Below are positions 1 to 5,009 of a stretch of DNA of 5,608 nucleotides, one piece after another. Each line of letters starts with the position of its first letter. Position 1 is the first letter of the stretch. Both the position numbers and the translations under genes were made by a program. Source of the DNA: Candidatus Roizmanbacteria bacterium CG_4_10_14_0_2_um_filter_36_35 (lineage in GTDB: Bacteria; Patescibacteriota; Microgenomatia; UBA1406; GWC2-37-13); assembly GCA_002792355.1 (NCBI GenBank), contig PFOE01000076.1, forward strand, positions 1 to 5,608, read 5' to 3'. The notes below the pieces were generated by a model, which was given only the letters and a program-made list of their open reading frames with translations, was not told the origin of the DNA and searched no databases.

Positions 1-1
1 T

Positions 2-772
2 CAAAAAAAAGCCGATAAAAAGAAAACATCTGTCATTGCGAGCAAAGCGAAGCAATCTCAAAAAGACCTGCCTGCCGGCAAGGCAGGGACTGCTTCGTCG
101 CCTGTGGCTCCTCGCAGTGACAAAAAATCTCCCAAACGTCACAAAACTATCAGTGTTAAACCTCGTGGAAAGCGCTACCAAGAAGCAAAAAAAATAATTT
201 ATTCTTCGAGCGAAGTCGAGAAGAATAGTTCTCGACAGGTTCGAACTATAAAGGAAGCAGTTAAACTTTTAAAACAAATTCATTATGCAAAATTTGATGA
301 GTCAATTGAACTTCATTTGCTCGTTAACGAAGTTGGTCTAAAGGGCGAAGTGGAACTGCCCCACTCAACAGGTAAAACTGTAAAAGTTACGGTCGTTGAC
401 GATAAAGTTTTGGAAGAGATCGAAAAAGGCAAGATTGATTTTGATATTCTAGTTGCTCATCCGTCTTTCATGCCGCGCCTTGCGCGCTTTGCCAAAGTTT
501 TGGGACCAAAAGGCTTGATGCCAAATCCTAAGGCCGGAACGATTTCACCTAAACCTGAACAGCTGGTAAAAAAATTTGCCAAAGGGCTGCTTAGATGGAA
601 AACCGAAGCAAAATTCCCTTTAATTCATCAGATGATTGGAAAAATTTCTTTTAAAGATGAAGACCTAATTGAAAATGGAGAAAAATTTATCACCGTTGTC
701 GGGCCAAAGCACATTACAAAAGCCTACATTAAATCAACCATGAGTCCTTCGATAAAACTAAAATTAGATTAA
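2..772 (+). CDS. rplA: 50S ribosomal protein L1 (5' end outside window)
   Basis: L1 binds 23S rRNA at the L1 stalk, helps release E-site tRNA, and in many bacteria represses its own operon. The L1 signature KVLGPKGLMPNPKAGT lies at 494-541, preceded by LPHSTG and FDILVAHP and followed by a C-terminal IKSTMSPSIKLKLD, all typical of the family. The frame is open back to base 2 (256 visible codons), so the gene begins upstream. A GTG at 104 could be called as a start, but it lies in the right arm of a palindromic repeat, and the lysine-rich sequence before it continues in frame, as in the extended L1 proteins of Patescibacteria. Two palindromic elements are translated within it, at 31-122 and 198-251. 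Between LPHSTG and FDIL there are 22 residues against about 40 in E. coli L1 as I recall it, so domain II is reduced. It is followed by a convergent gene rather than rplJ. Identity is certain; the true start is not visible. Confidence 0.95.
   Translation, partial: QKKADKKKTSVIASKAKQSQKDLPAGKAGTASSPVAPRSDKKSPKRHKTISVKPRGKRYQEAKKIIYSSSEVEKNSSRQVRTIKEAVKLLKQIHYAKFDESIELHLLVNEVGLKGEVELPHSTGKTVKVTVVDDKVLEEIEKGKIDFDILVAHPSFMPRLARFAKVLGPKGLMPNPKAGTISPKPEQLVKKFAKGLLRWKTEAKFPLIHQMIGKISFKDEDLIENGEKFITVVGPKHITKAYIKSTMSPSIKLKLD
31..122. repeat. Palindromic repeat element translated in the L1 N-terminal extension
   Basis: The outer arms TGTCATTGCGAG (31-42) and CTCGCAGTGACA (111-122) pair over 12 positions with one G-T pair. 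GAAGCA and TGCTTC pair further in. A second hairpin, CCTGCC/GGCAGG, with the palindrome TGCCGGCA between its arms, sits at 67-87. In the L1 frame the left arm reads VIASKAKQSQ, a peptide I recognise as a common translation of a dispersed bacterial repeat. The element is 92 bp, not a multiple of three, so its insertion needed a short duplication or a nearby compensating indel if these limits are right. Its GC content is visibly higher than the surrounding AT-rich, lysine-coding sequence. Confidence 0.85.
198..251 (+). repeat. In-frame palindromic repeat, family A, copy in rplA
   Basis: This 54-bp segment matches 3607-3669 in the ATPase gene at 52 of 53 aligned bases, apart from one 10-bp and one 1-bp gap. 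It forms two adjacent hairpins: ATTCTTC (201-207) with GAAGAAT (220-226), then AGTTC (227-231) with GAACT (243-247). It is 18 codons long and is read as IYSSSEVEKNSSRQVRTI, between the basic KPRGKRYQEAKK segment and the first conserved helix of L1 (KEAVKLLKQ). The peptide has no counterpart in ordinary L1 as I know the family. Confidence 0.9.
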
Positions 773-778
773 TTCGTA

Positions 779-884
779 ATAAACAAATAAGCAAATCCGA
801 CAAATAAACAAATAAATAATCAAATGTATGAATGATTAAATCATTTAAATTATTTAGTTTATTTAAACATTGATTTGTTTATTT
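779..884. repeat. AT-rich inverted repeat between convergent genes
   Basis: AAATAAACAAAT (802-813) and ATTTGTTTATTT (873-884) form a perfect 12-bp inverted repeat. A further AATAAACAAATAAGCAAAT-like direct copy starts at 779, and the centre (near 827-845) is also nearly palindromic. The right arm contains the stop codon of the minus-strand kinase gene. The element occupies almost the whole gap between the two converging genes and might act as a weak bidirectional terminator. However, the stem is almost purely A-T, so I call it a repeat rather than a terminator. The left limit is approximate. Confidence 0.65.
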
Positions 885-1554
885 ATATCTTGAACCTTCT
901 TTTTGCTAGGTCAACGATAATATCAGTGGCGTCTTCAATAGTTAGGTTTGGATCGGTACGGATGACTATATTATAGTGATGAGATTTTTTTTGGTCGTGG
1001 TTATAAAGTGTTTGGACAAACCTCCGTCTTTCTTCGTCAGAATCGTCAATTCTTTTCATGGCTTCGTTCCTAGTGATTTGTTTTTGAGTCATCAGCCAGG
1101 TAATTCTATAATTCATTTCAGCAATAATTCTGACTTTTAGAGCATGTGGGAAAAAGAAGTTGGCCCCCCGTCCCAAAATAATCGCATAACCTCGTTGACC
1201 AATAAGAGAAAGGACTTTGATCAGATGTCGATAGTAGGAGGACATATTCAAGAATCTTCTGCCAAAGATTTCGGTGATTAGCTCTTCGACTAGAGGAAGT
1301 TTTTTATCGTCAATTGATTTGATTAATTTCTTTTCCAGATTACATTCTTTGGCGATTTCATCGATGATTTGCTGATCGTAGACCTTCCATTTTTCACCCA
1401 GTCTTTTTGCAACCATATTGGCAATCGGTTTTCCTCCCGACCCCTTTTCCCGTGAGATGGTGATGATAGGGAGAGCTCCCTTTATCAACTCTTCTTTTTG
1501 AGGAAAGATTCTTTTCAGCAGATTTTTTTCAATCAGCTGATAAATCCTTTTCAT
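883..1554 (-). CDS. Cytidylate kinase-like family P-loop protein
   Basis: The predicted 223-aa soluble protein has a nucleotide-binding loop SREKGSGGK (residues 34-42) after a hydrophobic strand (LPIITI). It then has VYDQQIIDEIA, the strand IILGRGANF (125-133), an arginine-rich lid (MKRIDDSDEERRRF, 167-180) and YNIVIRTDPNLTIEDATDII near the C terminus. This order is that of the cytidylate kinase-like family, P-loop proteins related to Cmk that presumably phosphorylate a nucleotide; the true substrate is unknown for most members. I chose the ATG at 1554, not the in-frame ATG at 1608, because a TGTTATAAT promoter-like box lies at 1561-1569, inside the longer version, and because the extra 18 residues (hydrophobic, ending MKRIYQ) look uncoded. 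The stop lies in an inverted repeat. The gene is convergent with L1 and divergent from the HEPN-like gene, hence probably monocistronic. Confidence 0.8.
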   Translation of the reverse strand: MKRIYQLIEKNLLKRIFPQKEELIKGALPIITISREKGSGGKPIANMVAKRLGEKWKVYDQQIIDEIAKECNLEKKLIKSIDDKKLPLVEELITEIFGRRFLNMSSYYRHLIKVLSLIGQRGYAIILGRGANFFFPHALKVRIIAEMNYRITWLMTQKQITRNEAMKRIDDSDEERRRFVQTLYNHDQKKSHHYNIVIRTDPNLTIEDATDIIVDLAKRRFKI

Positions 1555-1560
1555 AGAAAA

Positions 1561-1569
1561 ATTATAACA
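1561..1569 (-). promoter_or_regulatory. Extended -10 promoter box for the kinase-like gene
   Basis: Read on the minus strand, the sequence is TGTTATAAT, a consensus TATAAT with an upstream TG, followed by TTTTTCT and the ATG. No good -35 is seen, as is usual for extended -10 promoters. The A of the start codon is only seven bases from the box, about where transcription would start, so the mRNA would be leaderless or nearly so. No Shine-Dalgarno sequence is present. Predicted from sequence only. Confidence 0.55.
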
Positions 1570-1664
1570 TATTTTTGCTATTATTAAATTAAAAGCTTGA
1601 TACCGCATTTTCTCATTAAATTAAAGAAAATTCGAAAATGGATATCTTCGCTTTTTTCTGAAAA

Positions 1665-1758
1665 GACGAGGTAAGAGTAATTTTTTCACTTTCGAGGGGA
1701 CCGTCCCGCGAAGCGGGATGGTGAGACTCTCGTGTGATAAAAATTACCTTACCGAGTC
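1665..1758. repeat. 94-bp intergenic inverted-repeat element with GC-rich core hairpin
   Basis: The left half (GAC..GGTAAGAGTAATTTTTTCAC, from 1665) pairs imperfectly with the right half (GTGTGATAAAAATTACCTTACC..GTC, ending 1758). The core ACCGTCCCGC GAA GCGGGATGGT (1700-1722) forms a tight stem with a GAA loop and one G-T pair. No T-tract follows the core, so it is not a standard terminator. It lies in the divergent gap between the kinase-like and HEPN-like genes, ending 12 bases before the HEPN ATG, and would therefore be in or next to that gene's promoter or leader. The remaining gap sequence (1609-1664) shows nothing I recognise. Confidence 0.75.
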
Positions 1759-1770
1759 TAAATAATAATT

Positions 1771-2271
1771 ATGGATAAACTTAACACCTTAATTTTGAGA
1801 ACCAGCGATTTTTGGCAGTATCTGTCACAAAATCAGAAAGATCTGATTTTAGAAGGCCAGTATCTGATGAATGACATCATTAAAGACCACGCTTACCAGT
1901 TTAAAGACTATTCGTTTTTGGTCTTTCCTTTTGCCAAAGCCTATGAAGGATTTCTTAAACAGCTTTTTAAAGATGCTAAACTAATCAGCCATTTAGATTA
2001 CATTTCCGACCATTTGAGACTGGGAAAATTAATGTCACCCAATCTGATCGGTCGCCTTGGGGATAAATCTCTTTATAAAAAAATAAAAGAAAGAGCTGGG
2101 GTTGATTTGGCGGAAAAAATATGGACTGTCTGGAAAGTTGGCCGCAACCAGATTTTCCATTACTTTCCCCACAATCTTAAAGCCATAAGTTTTATTGAGG
2201 CGGATAAAATAGTGGGAGAGATATTGAGGATGATGGAAGAAGCATACTATAAATTAAGCTCGAAATACTAA
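1771..2271 (+). CDS. HEPN-like protein with R-x4-H motif, possible RnlA-type RNase domain
   Basis: The predicted 166-aa, mainly helical, soluble protein has no signal peptide. Visible features are an aromatic N-terminal half with FLVFPFAKAYEGFLKQLF (residues 49-66), a long helix-loop segment, and WKVGRNQIFHYFP (121-133). In the last, R125 and H130 make R-x4-H, the catalytic motif of HEPN ribonucleases. A conserved-looking E59 in the earlier helix fits the same fold. The FAKAYEGFLK plus RN...H layout reminds me of the C-terminal HEPN domain of RnlA/LsoA toxins, but the large N-terminal part of RnlA is missing. This family call is inference. No antitoxin gene or nucleotidyltransferase partner is adjacent; the gene stands alone between two repeat elements. 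The ATG lacks a Shine-Dalgarno sequence (AT-rich TAATAATT precedes it). It could be an RNase toxin, an RNA-binding regulator, or a phage-defence effector. Confidence 0.6.
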   Translation: MDKLNTLILRTSDFWQYLSQNQKDLILEGQYLMNDIIKDHAYQFKDYSFLVFPFAKAYEGFLKQLFKDAKLISHLDYISDHLRLGKLMSPNLIGRLGDKSLYKKIKERAGVDLAEKIWTVWKVGRNQIFHYFPHNLKAISFIEADKIVGEILRMMEEAYYKLSSKY

Positions 2272-2370
2272 ATCCGAAATTCGAAACAAATTATAAATAA
2301 TAAATGTTTAAATATTAAACAGTTTAAAATTTAATTATTGTTTCGGATTTCGATATTCGAATTTCGAATT
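2260..2370. repeat. Intergenic inverted repeat between HEPN-like and ATPase genes
   Basis: AAATCCGAAATTCGAAACAA (from about 2270) pairs with a bulge against TTGTTTCGGATTT (2338-2350), and further TCGAAAT/ATTTCGA blocks (around 2261 and 2361) extend the arms. The centre is AT-rich (TTTAAATATTAAACAGTTTAAA). This style of repeat, rich in AATCCGAAATTCGAA, is one I recall as a frequent intergenic element in Patescibacteria genomes. It begins at the HEPN stop codon and ends just before the ATPase ATG, so any promoter or leader of the ATPase must lie in it. No clear -10/-35 pair or Shine-Dalgarno was found. Confidence 0.75.
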
Positions 2371-2375
2371 TTATT

Positions 2376-4931
2376 ATGAAAGGACTTACATCAGCTCAAA
2401 CAAACGATTTTCTAAAGCAATACGGCTTAAACGTTATCTCAGAGCCTCCCAAGAAGAATATTCTCTTGAAATTTATTGAACAGTTTAACAACTTCTTGAC
2501 GGTTCTTTTAATCGGTGCGTCGGTTTTTTCATTTTTTCTGGACGAAACAGTTGACGGTTCTTTAATACTCGCCATCGTCATTCTTAATGCTTTTTTTGGT
2601 CTGTATCAGGAAGCAAAAGCCGAAGAATCGTTGAAGGCTCTCAAGAAAATGACCGTCACTAAAGTTAGAGTGATAAGAGACGGTCGGCAAATTGAAATCG
2701 ATAGCAAATTTCTGGTGCCGGGTGACATTGTTTATCTTGAAGAAGGAAGTAAAGTGCCGGCTGATGGAAAGGTGATGGACACAATGAATTTAGAAGTTAA
2801 TGAGGCGGCTTTGACCGGTGAGTCTTTGCCGGTCGTGAAAAACAAACATGAAGAGGTTTTCTCCGGAACGATTGTCGTTAAAGGAAGAGGTTTTATTAAG
2901 ATAACAAAGACTGGGATGAACACAAAGTTTGGCCAGATTGCGGAAAATCTTAGCTTGATTAAGGATGATAAGACACCGCTTCAGAGAAAATTAGAAGGTC
3001 TGACAAGATTAATTGGTATTTTTGGCATTTTTTTATCGATTGTAGTGTTTGTCATTTCATTAGCCGAGGGTTCAGGTTATTTCCCCGCTTTTCTTTTAGC
3101 AATTTCTTTGGCTGTGGCTGTCGTTCCCGAGGGTTTACCGGCCGTTATGACAATCACTTTGGCAATAGGCATGAATACGATGGCTAAAAAAAAGGCGATC
3201 GTAAGAAAACTATCAGCGATAGAGGCTTTAGGTAGCATTACTTTAATCGCTACTGATAAAACCGGAACGCTGACGACGAACAAGATGATGGTCAAAGAAA
3301 TTTGGGCAGAAGGAAAAATTTTAGATGTAGGGGCGAAATTTATTTCGCCCGATAAAAGGGCGATTCAAGAATCGCCCCTACAATTATTAATCCTAAACGG
3401 CATTCTCTGTTCCACCGCTTCCCTTGTCTACATCCACGACCACGGCAGTTGGGATGTTTTGGGAGATCCAACCGAAGGCGCTCTTCTTTATTTAGCTCAA
3501 AAATTAGGGATTAATATTGAAGAAGAAAGAAAAAACTGGCAGCTAATGGAGGAAAAACCGTTTGACAGTGTGACGAAAATAATGACAGTAGTAGTAAAAA
3601 AGAATATTTATTCTTCGAGCGGAGCGAAGCGAAGTCGAGAAGATAGTTCTCGACAGGCTCGAACTATAACTTTTTCTAAAGGCGCACCAGAATCAATTCT
3701 TGATATCTGTGAACTAACAGCAGTAAAAAGAAAAGAAATAGAAAAACAGGTAGCCAGCTGGGCAGAAAAAGGATTAAGAGTATTGGCATTTGCATACTTA
3801 GATTACACCCCCGGGGTGTCATCTAACCTAAGTCTCACCCCGGGGGTGTTCCTGGGAATGGTGGCGATTCATGACGCCCCGAGATTTGAAGTCAGCGAAG
3901 CGTTAAAAAAAACAAAAGAAGCAGGCATAAAAGTCGTCATAATTACTGGAGACAATGAAAAAACCGCCGAGGCAATCGGTGTTTCTATCGGTTTAATCCG
4001 TGAAGGAAATGAGATTCTAACCGGACGGCAAATAGAAGAATATAGCAACGAAGAACTATTAAGACTTTTACCTAAAGTAAAGATCTTTGCCCGGACCAAT
4101 CCGTTTCAAAAGCACAGGATTGTCAAATTATATCAGCAGTTGGGGGAAATTGTTGCCGTGACCGGTGACGGCGTCAACGACGCCATTGCCTTAAAACAGG
4201 CAGACGTCGGAGTTGCCATGGGGCTCATTGGTACCGACGTTGCCCGGGAAACGGCCGATATGATTATCACCGATGATAATTTTGCCACGATTGTGACTGC
4301 AATAGAAGAGGGTAGAGGAATTATTAATAACATTAAAAACGCTATTAAATATCTTTTGTCATGCAATGTGTCCGAGGCACTTTCCTTGATTGTTGCTTTA
4401 ATTTTAGGTCTGCCGACTCTTTTTTATCCAATTCAGCTTTTATATATAAATTTAGTCACCGATGGTTTACCGGCTCTAATGCTTTCTTTCTCACCAAGAA
4501 GTCAACATCTAATGACTGTCTCGCCGGAAAAAGAAATGGTTTTATTAAAAAATAAAGATCAATATTACATTGGAGCGGTTGGAATAATCGGAGCGATTTT
4601 AGTAATTATTTCTTACTTTATTTTCGCCGGCCAGAAATTGGGAGGTACAGCTGTCTTTTCGGTTTTAACATTAATTCAATCTTTTGTCTTTATCGATTTA
4701 TGGCTAAGTCATCGTCATATTCATCAAAATTTATTTCACCTGGTTTCGCCGCTTTTTTTCCTAGGCTTTGCTATTCCTGTGGTTTTACAGTTTATTATAT
4801 TGAGCCATCCATTTTCAGCCTCTCTTTTTAAAATTAATTCAGTTTCGCCGTTAATCTACATTCAATTTTTACTGATTTCGTTTTTTGTCTTAGCAGGGAT
4901 AAGAGTAGTTAAAAAAATGGTAAAATTATAG
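2376..4931 (+). CDS. Cation-transporting P-type ATPase, Ca2+ (P2) type
   Basis: This integral membrane pump exports a cation, most likely Ca2+, using ATP. The order in 851 residues is: N-terminal cation-ATPase domain (GLTSAQ), M1-M2 (about 40-80), actuator domain with TGES (147-150), M3-M4 (213-262) with PEGLP (E252), phosphorylation site DKTGTLT (D294), nucleotide-binding domain with KGAPES (435-440), TGDN (524-527), hinge TGDGVND (596-602), then M5-M10 (about 660-844). M5 has NVSE (N664, E667) and M6 has NLVTDG (N692, T695, D696), the residues that bind Ca2+ in SERCA-type pumps, so Ca2+ is favoured over Na+/K+ or Mg2+. Three palindromic elements are translated in frame, at 3326-3382, 3607-3669 and 3805-3849. 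All lie in the cytoplasmic nucleotide-binding half, and no catalytic motif is hit. The usually invariant Pro after GDGVNDA is Ile (I604). The stop is TAG, with the next gene's promoter box immediately after it. Confidence 0.95.
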   Translation: MKGLTSAQTNDFLKQYGLNVISEPPKKNILLKFIEQFNNFLTVLLIGASVFSFFLDETVDGSLILAIVILNAFFGLYQEAKAEESLKALKKMTVTKVRVIRDGRQIEIDSKFLVPGDIVYLEEGSKVPADGKVMDTMNLEVNEAALTGESLPVVKNKHEEVFSGTIVVKGRGFIKITKTGMNTKFGQIAENLSLIKDDKTPLQRKLEGLTRLIGIFGIFLSIVVFVISLAEGSGYFPAFLLAISLAVAVVPEGLPAVMTITLAIGMNTMAKKKAIVRKLSAIEALGSITLIATDKTGTLTTNKMMVKEIWAEGKILDVGAKFISPDKRAIQESPLQLLILNGILCSTASLVYIHDHGSWDVLGDPTEGALLYLAQKLGINIEEERKNWQLMEEKPFDSVTKIMTVVVKKNIYSSSGAKRSREDSSRQARTITFSKGAPESILDICELTAVKRKEIEKQVASWAEKGLRVLAFAYLDYTPGVSSNLSLTPGVFLGMVAIHDAPRFEVSEALKKTKEAGIKVVIITGDNEKTAEAIGVSIGLIREGNEILTGRQIEEYSNEELLRLLPKVKIFARTNPFQKHRIVKLYQQLGEIVAVTGDGVNDAIALKQADVGVAMGLIGTDVARETADMIITDDNFATIVTAIEEGRGIINNIKNAIKYLLSCNVSEALSLIVALILGLPTLFYPIQLLYINLVTDGLPALMLSFSPRSQHLMTVSPEKEMVLLKNKDQYYIGAVGIIGAILVIISYFIFAGQKLGGTAVFSVLTLIQSFVFIDLWLSHRHIHQNLFHLVSPLFFLGFAIPVVLQFIILSHPFSASLFKINSVSPLIYIQFLLISFFVLAGIRVVKKMVKL
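3326..3382 (+). repeat. In-frame double-hairpin repeat, family B, in the ATPase gene
   Basis: Perfect 11-bp terminal inverted repeats, TGTAGGGGCGA (3326-3336) and TCGCCCCTACA (3372-3382), enclose two hairpins. These are GGGCGAAAT/ATTTCGCCC (3331-3350) and GGGCGATTC/GAATCGCCC (3358-3377), each with 9-bp perfect arms. The length is 57 bp, exactly 19 codons. It is translated as residues 317-336 (DVGAKFISPDKRAIQESPLQ), in the linker between the phosphorylation site and the start of the nucleotide-binding domain. Confidence 0.9.
3607..3669 (+). repeat. In-frame palindromic repeat, family A, copy in the ATPase gene
   Basis: This 63-bp (21-codon) copy of the element is also found at 198-251 in rplA. 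Relative to that copy it has GGAGCGAAGC inserted and one A removed, a net +9, so both flanks stay in the same frame. It reads IYSSSGAKRSREDSSRQARTI (residues 411-431, with the middle out of frame relative to the L1 copy). It sits between strand TVVVKKN and strand TFSKGAPES of the nucleotide-binding domain, where ordinary pumps have a short turn. Confidence 0.9.
3805..3849 (+). repeat. In-frame palindromic repeat, family C, in the ATPase gene
   Basis: ACACCCCCGGGGTG (3805-3818) and CACCCCGGGGGTGT (3836-3849) are perfect 14-bp inverted repeats around a 17-base spacer. Each arm is itself palindromic (ACACCCC/GGGGTGT around one C), so two small hairpins can form. The length is 45 bp, or 15 codons. 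Both arms are read as TPGV, giving TPGVSSNLSLTPGV (residues 478-491), between RVLAFAYLD and FLGMVAIHDAPR, where other pumps have a variable loop. Confidence 0.88.
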
Positions 4932-4937
4932 TATAAT
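4932..4937 (+). promoter_or_regulatory. TATAAT -10 box for the downstream GGDEF-like gene
   Basis: A perfect TATAAT begins at the base after the ATPase stop codon. A weak -35 candidate, TTAAAA, lies about 17 bases upstream inside the ATPase 3' end. Transcription would start near 4944, six bases before an ATG at 4950. This resembles the near-leaderless arrangement at the kinase-like gene. Predicted only. Confidence 0.45.
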
Positions 4938-5009
4938 AGTTCCTTAAACATGAATGAAGCCGTATGATCCTTACCTAAAGTTAATCCTTATGAACAGCGC
5001 TTAAAACGC

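Noticed and set aside
1555..1608. Longer kinase-like protein starting at the ATG at 1608
   Set aside because: A strong TGTTATAAT box lies inside this extension, and the 18 extra residues do not resemble the family N terminus. I prefer the ATG at 1554, although the longer form cannot be excluded.
1700..1722. GC-rich hairpin considered as a rho-independent terminator
   Set aside because: It has no following T-tract on either strand and lies between divergent genes, where no terminator is expected.
198..3669. Repeated sequence considered as part of a CRISPR array
   Set aside because: There are only two copies, 3.4 kb apart and inside genes, with no regular spacers.
3326..3849. ATPase considered a pseudogene because of repeat insertions
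   Set aside because: All inserts keep the frame, and the phosphorylation, nucleotide-binding and ion-binding motifs and all membrane segments are present at full length.
2396..4555. Small open frames on both strands within the ATPase gene (for example 4361-4555 on + and 3869-4099 on -)
   Set aside because: They overlap the strongly supported ATPase in other frames, have no family motifs or start signals, and look like shadow frames.
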